Positions 1 through 7,607 of a DNA stretch of 64,000 bases are shown here, one piece after another. Each line of letters starts with the position of its first letter. The first letter of the stretch is position 1. Origin of the DNA: Leuconostoc miyukkimchii. Its GTDB lineage: Bacteria > Bacillota > Bacilli > Lactobacillales > Lactobacillaceae. The position numbers and the translations under genes were made by a program. The stretch lies in the NCBI RefSeq assembly GCF_019656055.1, contig NZ_BPKY01000003.1, forward strand, positions 1 through 64,000, written 5' to 3'. The notes beneath the pieces were generated by a model. It was not told the DNA's origin and ran no database searches. It saw only the letters and a program-made list of their open reading frames with translations.

Positions 1-359
1 AACAAACCATCATTACGGCCTGTTTGATTGATTTTTGCGACATAGTTTACAACGCGTTGGTTGCTTATGACGTCATACTGCTGCTGTTTTTGTTGTGGCT
101 TTTGTTCTTGCACACCCTTAACATCAATCCAGTATTTGCGTCCATTATTTAAAGTTATCTCTGCCCATGTTGCATTTTTTGTATCTGCTAATTTTGTTAC
201 TTTAACTTGTTGCTGGTTATAACTTGTTGCGCGTTCTTTGGCACTCATGCTACTTGCTGTGGTACGCCATGGCCCACCTGCAAACAAACCATCATTACGG
301 CCTGTTTGATTGATTTTTGCGACATAGTTTACAACGCGTTGGTTGCTTATGACGTCATA
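1..359. repeat. Direct repeat of GW-module coding DNA
   Basis: Bases 1-77 are identical to 283-359, a 282-base (94-codon) period. They encode the start of two consecutive GW modules of the amidase. Perfect nucleotide identity, with divergence on either side, points to recent duplication or gene conversion between modules. More copies may lie beyond the window edge. Confidence 0.9.
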
Positions 360-1052
360 ATTATTTTTATTGTAATAAACAGTAACCAAGTCCTTAAATT
401 GGTTCATATCATATGCTTGAGAAAAGTATTTTTGCCCACGGCCACGCCAGTATTCTACTGGATCAATATGATCTGTTCCTCCCCACTTATATGAAATATT
501 TTCGTGACTAGCAAGATTACCGTCTAAATTTTTACTACTAATTGAGACTAATTTTGGCGCGCCCATCTGATATTTAATCATTTGGTTTGCCGTCCAATTC
601 GCAAGAGAAGCAATTTGATGCGCAAATTCTGTTTTACTATTGACGCGAATTTGTTCAATTTGGTCTGCATAACGATTCCCAAATGGCCCAGATCCCCAAG
701 CTTTTTTGTTCGTGTTGGCAATCGTTTTAAGTTGACTACCATCTACAAAACTATGAACAAATGCACTATCTTGATGATTTACCATATATGTAATTTCATT
801 ATCTATTTTACTGCCTTCGGTACCAACATCATGAATGATGACCATTTTTGGTTTGCCATCTTGAAAGTTCATATTGATGCCATCATTTTTAGAAGAATCC
901 TGCATACTAATACGATAATTAACTTGTTCTTTAGCAGGTGCAATCTTATTATTTAGAATATAATTATTCACCAGACTTGCTGCTGATACCTGCTTTATAC
1001 CAATAAAAAAAAGCGCCGAAAAAATTATGATAATTGCCTTTTTATTTTTCAA
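1..1052 (-). CDS. Secreted N-acetylmuramoyl-L-alanine amidase with GW/SH3 repeats, C-terminus cut by window edge
   Basis: Reading the minus strand gives an open frame of at least 350 residues that runs off position 1. The start is TTG at 1052-1050, nine bases after a GGAGA ribosome binding site; no ATG is better placed. Residues 1-24 form a signal peptide (lysine-rich start, hydrophobic core, cut near VSA/A). Residues 65-205 resemble the Amidase_2 zinc amidase fold: IIHDVG (H74), FVH (H100), SHENIS (H183) and GGTDHIDP (D194/D197) fit the metal-ligand positions. From about residue 232, 94-residue modules follow that resemble GW/SH3_8 wall-binding domains (GGPWRTTAS, TWAEITLNNGRKYW), joined by a Gln-rich linker. 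The protein probably cleaves peptidoglycan stem peptides outside the cell. The number of C-terminal modules cannot be known from this window. Confidence 0.8.
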   Translation of the reverse strand, partial: MKNKKAIIIIFSALFFIGIKQVSAASLVNNYILNNKIAPAKEQVNYRISMQDSSKNDGINMNFQDGKPKMVIIHDVGTEGSKIDNEITYMVNHQDSAFVHSFVDGSQLKTIANTNKKAWGSGPFGNRYADQIEQIRVNSKTEFAHQIASLANWTANQMIKYQMGAPKLVSISSKNLDGNLASHENISYKWGGTDHIDPVEYWRGRGQKYFSQAYDMNQFKDLVTVYYNKNNYDVISNQRVVNYVAKINQTGRNDGLFAGGPWRTTASSMSAKERATSYNQQQVKVTKLADTKNATWAEITLNNGRKYWIDVKGVQEQKPQQKQQQYDVISNQRVVNYVAKINQTGRNDGL

Positions 1053-1086
1053 AATATAATTCTCCAATCTCTACATTATTATTACT

Positions 1087-1116
1087 ATACTAAAATAGTA
1101 TTACAATGATATATCA
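1087..1116. promoter_or_regulatory. Palindromes upstream of the amidase gene
   Basis: Two palindromes lie 35-65 bases before the amidase start: ATACTAAAATAGTAT (1087-1101, six-base arms) and TGATATATCA (1107-1116). They sit where the promoter is expected and may be operator sites. No regulator can be named, and AT-rich DNA yields such palindromes by chance. Confidence 0.3.
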
Positions 1117-1149
1117 CGAATATCACAATTTTTTCCGCCATACTCATTG

Positions 1150-1194
1150 CATTATAAAAAGCGCACTTCATATTGAAATACGCCTTTTATAATG
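1150..1194 (-). terminator. Hairpin after the nitroreductase gene
   Basis: Arms 1181-1194 and 1150-1163 pair over 14 bases with one G-U pair and a 17-base loop. The hairpin lies directly after the nitroreductase stop codon at 1200. The U-run is inside the arm rather than after it, so it may be a weak terminator or an mRNA-stabilising end. Confidence 0.5.
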
Positions 1195-1199
1195 AGTAT

Positions 1200-1799
1200 T
1201 TATTTAATTAACTTAAAACGACCCTCATCGGCAACGTAATCTTTATCAGCTGCTGGTGCTTCAATAGAACCAAAAGGTAATTGTGCACGCAGACGCCATG
1301 AGGCTGGTACATCAAATGCCTCACTTACCTGTTTATCAATTAACGGATTATAATGCTGTAACGAGGCACCAAGGCCTGCTTCTGTCAATGCCAACCAAGT
1401 GGCATACTCAGCAATACCATGACCCTGCTCCGACCAATCATAAAAGTTTTCAGCATATAATGGTACATTTTCTTCAAATGACTTAACAATAGAAGTATCA
1501 GTAAAGAACAAGACAGTTCCAAAACCAACTCTAAATGCGTTATTAATTTTTGCCAAAGTGTTATTATAAGCCTCTTCATCAGGAACTTCTTGCTTTAAAC
1601 GTTCAGCTGTCAAACGCCACAACTTTTCATGTGCATCACCTGTTAATACAATTGTACGAACTGATTGATTGTTAAAAGCAGTTGGTGAATTTCTCACCGC
1701 AGACTTAACTAATTCAAATAATTCTTCAGGTGTTTGAGATACCTCATTACCAAGTGCGTAAATTGAACGTCGTTGCTGTTGTAAATCAGTAAATGCCAT
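1200..1799 (-). CDS. Nitroreductase family protein (FRM2/YdgI-like)
   Basis: A 199-residue FMN-dependent nitroreductase-fold protein. RRSIYALG near residues 10-17 and SPTAFNNQSVR near 38-48 are hallmarks of the FRM2-like branch, where the first motif contributes to flavin binding. The C-terminal LRAQLPFGSIEAP segment also fits. Such enzymes reduce nitro compounds or quinones with NAD(P)H in the cytoplasm; the true substrate is unknown. The ATG at 1799 has no good Shine-Dalgarno of its own, and only two bases separate it from the stop of a 14-codon leader ORF that has a strong one. The gene therefore looks translationally coupled. Palindromes in the promoter suggest an inducible gene. Confidence 0.85.
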   Translation of the reverse strand: MAFTDLQQQRRSIYALGNEVSQTPEELFELVKSAVRNSPTAFNNQSVRTIVLTGDAHEKLWRLTAERLKQEVPDEEAYNNTLAKINNAFRVGFGTVLFFTDTSIVKSFEENVPLYAENFYDWSEQGHGIAEYATWLALTEAGLGASLQHYNPLIDKQVSEAFDVPASWRLRAQLPFGSIEAPAADKDYVADEGRFKLIK

Positions 1800-1801
1800 A
1801 A

Positions 1802-1846
1802 TTATTTGGTGTACATCTCTTCATAATTAACTAACGAAAGAGACAT
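1802..1846 (-). other. Leader ORF (14 codons) before the nitroreductase
   Basis: ATG at 1846-1844 follows an AAGGAGGAAGTGT ribosome binding site, the strongest in this neighbourhood. It encodes MSLSLVNYEEMYTK and ends with TAA two bases before the nitroreductase ATG. The arrangement fits termination-reinitiation or a regulatory leader peptide. Seen: the ORF, the site and the spacing. Inferred: translation and function. Confidence 0.5.
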
Positions 1847-1869
1847 ACACTTCCTCCTTGGATACATTT

Positions 1870-1917
1870 TAGTATGAGTTATTACTAATATTCTAACAGC
1901 TTACTTATAATAAGTAA
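1870..1917 (-). promoter_or_regulatory. Nitroreductase promoter with palindromic operators
   Basis: A plausible -35 (TTACTT, 1912-1917) and -10 (TAGAAT, 1890-1895) are separated by 16 bases. The -35 and spacer overlap a perfect 17-base palindrome, TTACTTATAATAAGTAA (1901-1917). A second inverted repeat (TAGTA/TACTA arms, about 1870-1887) lies just downstream near the transcription start. This layout is typical of a repressor-controlled promoter; the repressor is unknown. Confidence 0.45.
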
Positions 1918-1930
1918 AGTAAAATATCAA

Positions 1931-2458
1931 TTACACTAATACTAATTGGTATGCCCAACGTAGTTTACGGCTATTATTGTCATCAATATAAATATTTCCC
2001 TGCCTAGAAAAACCATTTCCCGCAATAACCGCTTGCATGGGTAAGTTTTCAGGATGTGTATCAATTCTAAAATCAACTATACCCATTTGAAAGAAATAAG
2101 TTAAAATTGCAGTCATAAAACGTTGCGCCAGTTTTTGACCACGATATTGATTAGATATTGCAAAACGATGAATAGCGACATACTCTGCTGACTGATTCAA
2201 CCATTTTCCACTTGTTATATTTGTATACACCGGATCTTCTCCAGACAGCAAAGCCACGTAACCAGCCACTTGATTATCAACAATTAATACATAACCACGT
2301 TCTTGTTGCAAATCACTAACAATGGTATTTTGATTAGGATATCCCGATTGCCATTGGTCCAGACCTTGCTTTTTAAGAAAATGACGTGAATCATCTATAA
2401 TGGCCGTAATATGAATTAGATCTTTATTCTTCGCTTGACGCATATATACTGTTGACAT
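1931..2458 (-). CDS. GNAT family N-acetyltransferase
   Basis: A 175-residue single-domain GNAT protein. The acetyl-CoA pyrophosphate-binding motif is QYRGQKLA at residues 104-111, preceded by the beta-strand VAIHRFAI and followed by the conserved NGF (motif B) region. The substrate cannot be predicted. It stands alone between the nitroreductase and an aminotransferase, all on the minus strand. The ATG at 2458 has little Shine-Dalgarno; an AGAAGGGA site lies further up and serves a five-codon mini-ORF (2467-2484) instead. Confidence 0.8.
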   Translation of the reverse strand: MSTVYMRQAKNKDLIHITAIIDDSRHFLKKQGLDQWQSGYPNQNTIVSDLQQERGYVLIVDNQVAGYVALLSGEDPVYTNITSGKWLNQSAEYVAIHRFAISNQYRGQKLAQRFMTAILTYFFQMGIVDFRIDTHPENLPMQAVIAGNGFSRQGNIYIDDNNSRKLRWAYQLVLV

Positions 2459-2515
2459 AATAATATTTAGGCTACTTCAAACATAACCAATCCCTTCTAT
2501 ATGATAGTTTATTTT

Positions 2516-2545
2516 ATCATAACAAGCTACCATTTTAGATCACAA
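2516..2545 (-). promoter_or_regulatory. Putative promoter of the GNAT gene
   Basis: TTGTGA (minus strand, 2540-2545) and TATGAT (2516-2521) are 18 bases apart, with the transcription start expected about 50 bases before the GNAT ATG. Match to consensus is moderate. Confidence 0.35.
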
Positions 2546-2575
2546 CAAAATATTAAACAACAGTTAAGTATTTTG

Positions 2576-3817
2576 CTAGAAGGAATCAATTTTTTGTTGC
2601 TCAGCATGACTAATCAAAACATTAGTTTGACGCACATTTCTTGCATATGCTGTCAATCTAAAGATTGCTTCTTTTAACATAGCCATTGATGCAGCATAGC
2701 TCATGCGAATATAGCCTTCCCCACCTGGTCCAAATCCGGATCCTGCAACAACTGCTAATTGTTGTTTATCAACCAAGTCATTGGCAAATGCGACATCATT
2801 TTGAATAAAATCACCAGGTATTTTTGCAAATATATAAAAAGCCCCACCAGGTTTGGCAATACTAAATCCAAGCGCTGTTAGTTCATTAACTAAAAAGTCT
2901 CGTCGGTTTTGATATGCCTGCTTCATTTGGGCAGTATCGTGCCAGCTTAGTTCACTATCAAATGCCTCTGTCGCTGCTGCCATTGCTGGATTGGATGGTG
3001 TCATAATCACAAAACAATGCACTTTATTAAATTGTTCTATTAAGTCTGCTGGTCCAGCCAAAATACCAATACGATATCCTGTCATAGCATGTGATTTTGA
3101 CACACCATTTACAATAACAGTTTGCTCTGGTAAGTACTTTGCCATTGACACGTGTGAATTATCATAATTTAATTCGGCATAAATTTCATCAGAAATAACC
3201 AAAATATTGGTCTCACGCAAAACATCAGCTATGTCCCGTAATTGCTTATCAGTATACGTAACGCCAGTTGGGTTGGATGGATTCGTCAGCACAATTGCCT
3301 TAATGCATCCCTTACTTTCATTGATTGCTTGACGCAATTTCGATGGTGTTAAAATGAACCCATCTTGGCTCACATCGACAAAAACAGGCGTGCCACCATT
3401 GATACGTACCATTTCAGCGTACACAGGATAAGCAGGTGTTGGAATAAGAATCTGATCACCCTGATTTAAAATAGCAGTAAAAATCGTATATAATCCTTCC
3501 GTTGCCCCAACTGTTGCTAATATTTCTGATTCAGCTTCATATTTCAAATCATAGCGTTTTTCCAAAAAATTACTTGCTGCCTGACGAAGTTTCATTGTTC
3601 CCGCAGATACGGAATAATGCGAATCATCTGCATTAATCGCACGCACTGCTGCCAACTTAATATGTTCTGGTATCGCAAAATCTGGTTCTCCAATTGTTAA
3701 TTTCAAGATATTTGGTATCTGACTTACTCTTTCACTAAATGAATGAATTGGACTAGGTGTTACTTGATTTAGATTGTCTGAAAAAATATGATGTAAACTT
3801 TCTTTTGTTTTATGCAT
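2576..3817 (-). CDS. Class I/II PLP-dependent aminotransferase (AraT/PatA-like)
   Basis: A 413-residue fold-type I aminotransferase. The PLP lysine is K241 in VSKSHAMTGYRIG; NPSNPTG (179-185), SDEIY (209-213) and the C-terminal YIRMSY arginine complete the active site. The closest families by motif are LAB aromatic aminotransferases (AraT) and PatA. These interconvert aromatic or branched amino acids with their keto acids, and in Bacillus PatA acts in lysine synthesis. Sequence alone does not separate these roles, so no symbol is given. It is distinct from the aspB-type paralogue at 7608-8789. A terminator upstream separates it from rlmL, so it is probably transcribed alone or with the GNAT gene. 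Confidence 0.85.
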   Translation of the reverse strand: MHKTKESLHHIFSDNLNQVTPSPIHSFSERVSQIPNILKLTIGEPDFAIPEHIKLAAVRAINADDSHYSVSAGTMKLRQAASNFLEKRYDLKYEAESEILATVGATEGLYTIFTAILNQGDQILIPTPAYPVYAEMVRINGGTPVFVDVSQDGFILTPSKLRQAINESKGCIKAIVLTNPSNPTGVTYTDKQLRDIADVLRETNILVISDEIYAELNYDNSHVSMAKYLPEQTVIVNGVSKSHAMTGYRIGILAGPADLIEQFNKVHCFVIMTPSNPAMAAATEAFDSELSWHDTAQMKQAYQNRRDFLVNELTALGFSIAKPGGAFYIFAKIPGDFIQNDVAFANDLVDKQQLAVVAGSGFGPGGEGYIRMSYAASMAMLKEAIFRLTAYARNVRQTNVLISHAEQQKIDSF

Positions 3818-3901
3818 TAATCCATCTCTTTTCTACAGTAATAAATATTGTTACTAATTCTATCATTTTATTTGCTTGCTCATATTGTAATTAGTAACAA
3901 T

Positions 3902-3944
3902 AAAAAAGAAAATATTATGCACAATGCATAATATTTTCTTTTTT
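3902..3944. terminator. Strong bidirectional terminator
   Basis: Nineteen-base perfect arms (3902-3920 and 3926-3944) surround a five-base loop, with A and T runs at the two ends. It terminates rlmL on the minus strand; the rlmL stop codon (3945-3943) sits at the hairpin base. Confidence 0.9.
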
Positions 3945-5076
3945 ATTTAATACGCTTGCCCCAATACTGGAAATAGTCAACACGCATTGCACCATTATAT
4001 AATTTGCGTCGCTTAGTAGCTTTTTCACCATAAGACGTCTCAAATTCTAAATCGCTTGTCAAAATATATTTACTCCAACTTGGTAGTTGACGATATACAT
4101 TACCCATTTCAACATAAAGCTCTCGAGCAGCATCTAGTTCGCCTAATCTTTCACCATATGGTGGATTAGACACAAGAACACCATTAACTTTATCAGTTGA
4201 CCAATCCTTAGCCGCTAATTGTTTGAAAACAATGTCTTGTCCTAGACCGGCATGCTTAGCATTTTCAATCGCAATTTCAATCATTTTTTCATCGATGTCA
4301 AATGCTTCGATATCTAATTTTCGATCATAATCAGCTTGTGCTTCAGCCTCATCACGCACGGAGTCAGACAATGATTTATCGAACCAATCCATTTGTTCAA
4401 TGTCAAAATCACGAATTAAACCAGGTGCAATGTTGCGTCCAATTAAAGCAGCTTCAATTGCAAGCGTGCCAGAACCCGTTGTTGGATCAACGAATGGTCT
4501 ATCAGGATGCCAATTTGTTAACAACACCAGCGCTGCTGCAAAATTTTCTTTTAGCGGTGCGCCACCCTTATCGACACGGTAACCACGCTTAAACAATGAT
4601 GGACCAGTTGTATCAAGTGTGACCATCACATGGTCTTTGTCTATCATTACTTCTAATTGTGCGAAGTAGCCATTTTCAGGTAACCGTGTATGTATATGAT
4701 ATGCTTCTTGTAATCGATTAACAATCGCCTTTTTTGTAATTGCCTGCACATCTGGTACACTAAATAACTCTGATTTTTTTGATCGACCAGCAACCGGGAA
4801 TTCTGAATCATAATTTAAATAAGATTCCCAAGGTAACGCCTTGACGCCTTCAAATAAATCATCAAAAGTTTTTGCTTCAAACTCTCCTACAATGATTTTA
4901 ATACGATCAGCTGTTCTCAACCAAACATTAGTATTTAAAATATCTCGAGCTGTTCCGTCAAAACGTACACGATAATTTTCAACTTGATGATCGTAATTTA
5001 GTCGCTCGAGTTCTTTTCCAACAAGCGACTCTAATCCAGCTGCTGCAGTCGCCATTAAATGATATGTTTTTTCCAT
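3943..5076 (-). CDS. rlmL: 23S rRNA (guanine-N2)-methyltransferase, THUMP class (RlmL/YpsC)
   Basis: A 377-residue protein with an N-terminal THUMP RNA-binding region (about residues 1-160) and a Rossmann methyltransferase domain. DPTTGSGT (197-204) binds S-adenosylmethionine and NPPYGER (304-310) is the catalytic N-methylation motif. This matches the YpsC/RlmL N-terminal half family, which makes m2G2445 in 23S rRNA. It lacks the second RlmK domain found in E. coli, as is usual in Firmicutes. AAAGG nine bases before ATG supports the start. A terminator overlaps its stop codon. Confidence 0.9.
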   Translation of the reverse strand: MEKTYHLMATAAAGLESLVGKELERLNYDHQVENYRVRFDGTARDILNTNVWLRTADRIKIIVGEFEAKTFDDLFEGVKALPWESYLNYDSEFPVAGRSKKSELFSVPDVQAITKKAIVNRLQEAYHIHTRLPENGYFAQLEVMIDKDHVMVTLDTTGPSLFKRGYRVDKGGAPLKENFAAALVLLTNWHPDRPFVDPTTGSGTLAIEAALIGRNIAPGLIRDFDIEQMDWFDKSLSDSVRDEAEAQADYDRKLDIEAFDIDEKMIEIAIENAKHAGLGQDIVFKQLAAKDWSTDKVNGVLVSNPPYGERLGELDAARELYVEMGNVYRQLPSWSKYILTSDLEFETSYGEKATKRRKLYNGAMRVDYFQYWGKRIK

Positions 5077-5144
5077 TAGTTTTCCTTTATACTATAATTA
5101 ATAAAACATTGTTTAATTAATTTTCTATGCTACGTGGTGCTGAT

Positions 5145-5429
5145 ATGAAATTATTGGATTTTAATAACTTAACACAATATATGTCCCCAAAAAGTTTGCT
5201 CTTTTGGCAAGAAAATGACGCTATTTTGGCAATTTCACAGGTGCGTTATGCAGATGATTCCCCTAATTTATTAATTGTGACTGGAGAGAAACCAATGACG
5301 CTATCACAATTTACAGCGCGGTTACGTGAAATGAGCAGTGAAACTCAAATATTCGCCCAAAACCAACATCCCATATTTGGATTTCGTTTAACACTTAACG
5401 ACAAGATACCCCATATAATTCTAAAATAA
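5145..5429 (+). CDS. Uncharacterised small protein, convergent with dnaD
   Basis: A 94-residue soluble protein (MKLLDFNNLTQYM start) with no family I recognise, no membrane segment and no cysteines. An in-frame ATG at 5127 would add six residues but has no ribosome binding site; the ATG at 5145 has only a weak GTGGTG before it. It is divergent from rlmL and its last nine bases overlap the 3' end of dnaD on the other strand. Its amino-acid composition is protein-like, and it occupies a gap otherwise empty on both strands, so I judge it probably real. In Bacillus the gene after dnaD is nth; this is not an endonuclease III. Confidence 0.5.
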   Translation: MKLLDFNNLTQYMSPKSLLFWQENDAILAISQVRYADDSPNLLIVTGEKPMTLSQFTARLREMSSETQIFAQNQHPIFGFRLTLNDKIPHIILK

Positions 5430-6059
5430 ATTATCATAATTATATGTCACGCCACGTCGCTTTTGTTTAGCAATTTGAGCCTGTGTCGCTGTTTTAATGT
5501 TATCACGCTGCCAATTAATCAATATCGTTTCAATATATCTTAGACTACGTGCATTATTGGCAACGGCTTCCTGTATCGCCAATAGCATTAAATCAGGTTC
5601 AAAATGTTCTTGATCAAACCAATGGCCAATTGTCTGCATTTCCATTGGTGTCAACGGTCTACCAAATTCCGCCTCAATGGTCTGAAAAATTTCCTTACGT
5701 ACTGACTTACCATCTGAAACAATTGGTTCAGATGACACATTTTTACCTGCCAACAACTTTTCGATCATTGGTGTGAAATCATAGGTCTCAATCTGTTTAG
5801 TCGTTGTAGCAATTGACATCAAGTCTCTGGCAATCAAACTTTTCAATCTCGTAACAACAACATTTTCTGTAAGATGTAATATATGTGCTAAAACACTCGG
5901 ACTTGCTGCATCACCTTGATTTTGAATACGCATGACTTGTAAAAACAAAACCAAATCATCATTATCCATACCTATTTCTTGGTAGTGCAATAATAAATCA
6001 TTGCTAATTGTTGATTGACCAGCCTTAATATATTGCTTTAAACGGCTGTCTAACGTCAT
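5421..6059 (-). CDS. dnaD: Replication initiation protein DnaD
   Basis: A 212-residue DnaD. The N-terminal winged-helix part (about 1-105) and C-terminal DnaB/D-like domain (from about 120) are both present, the latter ending in the YIETILINWQRDNIKT helix characteristic of the family. DnaD helps load the replicative helicase at oriC and during restart. It follows asnS, as in Bacillus, but an intrinsic terminator (6094-6124) lies between them, so part of its transcription may be by read-through. Confidence 0.9.
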   Translation of the reverse strand: MTLDSRLKQYIKAGQSTISNDLLLHYQEIGMDNDDLVLFLQVMRIQNQGDAASPSVLAHILHLTENVVVTRLKSLIARDLMSIATTTKQIETYDFTPMIEKLLAGKNVSSEPIVSDGKSVRKEIFQTIEAEFGRPLTPMEMQTIGHWFDQEHFEPDLMLLAIQEAVANNARSLRYIETILINWQRDNIKTATQAQIAKQKRRGVTYNYDNLF

Positions 6060-6093
6060 ATTTCACCACTCTCATTTCTTCAGATGTCGTTTG

Positions 6094-6124
6094 AAAAACG
6101 TCCAAGGCTAACTTGGACGTTTTT
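6094..6124. terminator. Terminator between asnS and dnaD
   Basis: Arms AAAAACGTCCAAG (6094-6106) and its complement (6112-6124) flank a five-base loop and carry T-rich ends on both strands. It follows the asnS stop and precedes dnaD on the minus strand. Confidence 0.85.
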
Positions 6125-6181
6125 TCTACTTAGTTATAGTTTAACATGTTTTCTTAATGCCCGTTTTAGTAAATTAATGAT

Positions 6182-7489
6182 TTATGGACGTAGTCGGTTC
6201 GTCATGCGTGGAAATGGTATTGCTTCACGGATATGTTCTTCCCCTGTCACAAACGTCACCATTCGTTCAAGTCCAAGACCAAATCCCGAATGAGGTACTG
6301 ACCCATAGCGTCGCAAATCCAAGTACCATTCATATTCGTTCAGATTTAAGCCTTCTTCTTCGATACGTTGTTTCAAATAATCGTAGTCTGTATCACGCTC
6401 AGATCCACCAATAATTTCACCATAGCCTTCCGGTGCTAGTAAATCTGCTGATACGACAACATCGTCACGCGTGGCATGTCGCTTCATATAAAAGGCCTTA
6501 ATGGCTTTAGGAAAATTCACAATAAAGACAGGTTTAGCATAATAGTTTGCCAAAAATGTTTCTTCAGGTGATCCAAAATCAACACCCCACGAAACATCAA
6601 ATCCATTATCTTGCAACAATTTAATAGCGTCATCATAACTTACCCGTGGATAAGGTAATTGCGTATATGATTTTAATAATTCTTTATCACGATTTAAAAT
6701 ATCTAATTCTTGTTCATTTTTTTCAAGCACTTTGGAAATAAGAAATGAAATATAGCGTTCCTGAATTTGCAAACTTTCCTCTTGATGTGTAAAGGCCATT
6801 TCTGGTTCAATCATCCAAAATTCAGTTAGGTGACGACGTGTTTTAGATTTTTCAGCACGGAACGTTGGTCCAAAGGTAAAGACTTTTCCAAATGCCATGG
6901 CGCCTGCCTCACCATATAATTGACCTGTTTGAGATAAGAAAGCAGGTTCTCCAAAATAATCCGTCTCAAATAATTCAGTTGTTCCTTCGGGCGCTGAACC
7001 CGTTAGCAAAGGTGCATCCAGCTTTGTAAAACCCTCATCATTGAAAAATTCATAAGTGGCTGCAATCAATGTATTACGTATCTTTAAAGTTGCAAAGGGT
7101 TTTAAATGGCGTAAATATAGGTGACGCTCATCAAACAAGAATTCCGTACCATGTTCTTTGGGTGTAATTGGATAATCATGGCTTTCACCAATAATTTCAA
7201 TATTTGAAACAGCCATTTCATAACCAAACGATGACCGCGTGTCTTCATGAATTTCACCAGTAACGTATAGACTTGTTTCCTGTTTTAATCCCTTAGCTAA
7301 TTCAAATAGCGCCTCTGTCACATCAGCTTTGGCTACAACCGCTTGAAAAAAAGCTGAGCCATCTCGCAACTGCAAAAAAGCAATCTTTCCAGAACCACGT
7401 TTTTGTCGTAACCATGCGCCAATTTTAACTGTTTGACCAACATGATTTTTAGCGTTGATTATCTGAATTGTGGGAATTTCTTGTGTCAT
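6182..7489 (-). CDS. asnS: Asparaginyl-tRNA synthetase
   Basis: A 435-residue class IIb synthetase that charges tRNA-Asn. The N-terminal OB-fold ([18 protein letters not shown]) binds the anticodon. Motif 2 ([15 protein letters not shown]) and motif 3 ([13 protein letters not shown]) form the ATP site. Length and ends match the family, which fixes the ATG at 7489. There is no Shine-Dalgarno before that ATG; the last ten bases are AT-rich. A 25-codon mini-ORF with AGGAGAAAT lies just upstream, between aspB and asnS. A TATAAT ten bases before the ATG could alternatively give a near-leaderless mRNA. I found no T-box. It lies in the conserved dinG-ypmB-aspB-asnS-dnaD order. Confidence 0.95.
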   Translation of the reverse strand: MTQEIPTIQIINAKNHVGQTVKIGAWLRQKRGSGKIAFLQLRDGSAFFQAVVAKADVTEALFELAKGLKQETSLYVTGEIHEDTRSSFGYEMAVSNIEIIGESHDYPITPKEHGTEFLFDERHLYLRHLKPFATLKIRNTLIAATYEFFNDEGFTKLDAPLLTGSAPEGTTELFETDYFGEPAFLSQTGQLYGEAGAMAFGKVFTFGPTFRAEKSKTRRHLTEFWMIEPEMAFTHQEESLQIQERYISFLISKVLEKNEQELDILNRDKELLKSYTQLPYPRVSYDDAIKLLQDNGFDVSWGVDFGSPEETFLANYYAKPVFIVNFPKAIKAFYMKRHATRDDVVVSADLLAPEGYGEIIGGSERDTDYDYLKQRIEEEGLNLNEYEWYLDLRRYGSVPHSGFGLGLERMVTFVTGEEHIREAIPFPRMTNRLRP

Positions 7490-7508
7490 GACTATATATA
7501 TTATATGT

Positions 7509-7586
7509 TTAAAGCAGCGAGGAATGCCACATTTTGGTATTCAAACAACTCACCAAAATGACAAAAACCTCAGCGTTTGTCAACAT
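7509..7586 (-). other. Leader ORF (25 codons) with two hairpins before asnS
   Basis: ATG at 7586-7584 follows AGGAGAAAT, 21 bases after the aspB stop, and the frame ends in TAA 19 bases before asnS. The peptide begins MLTNAEVFV. Two successive hairpins lie within it on the minus strand: a TGACAAA/TTTGTCA stem, then a perfect nine-base stem from arms 7552-7560 and 7530-7538. Possible roles are translational coupling, attenuation, or a partial aspB terminator. Only the sequence pattern is certain. Confidence 0.4.
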
Positions 7587-7607
7587 ATTTCTCCTATCTT
7601 TTTTCAA

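Noticed and set aside
582-956. Plus-strand open frames of about 95-125 codons at 207-494 and 582-956
   Set aside because: They lie opposite the amidase, whose minus-strand frame has a signal peptide, a domain match and a ribosome binding site.
7490-7607. T-box riboswitch for asnS
   Set aside because: The conserved T-box sequence and long specifier stem are absent and the gap is too short.
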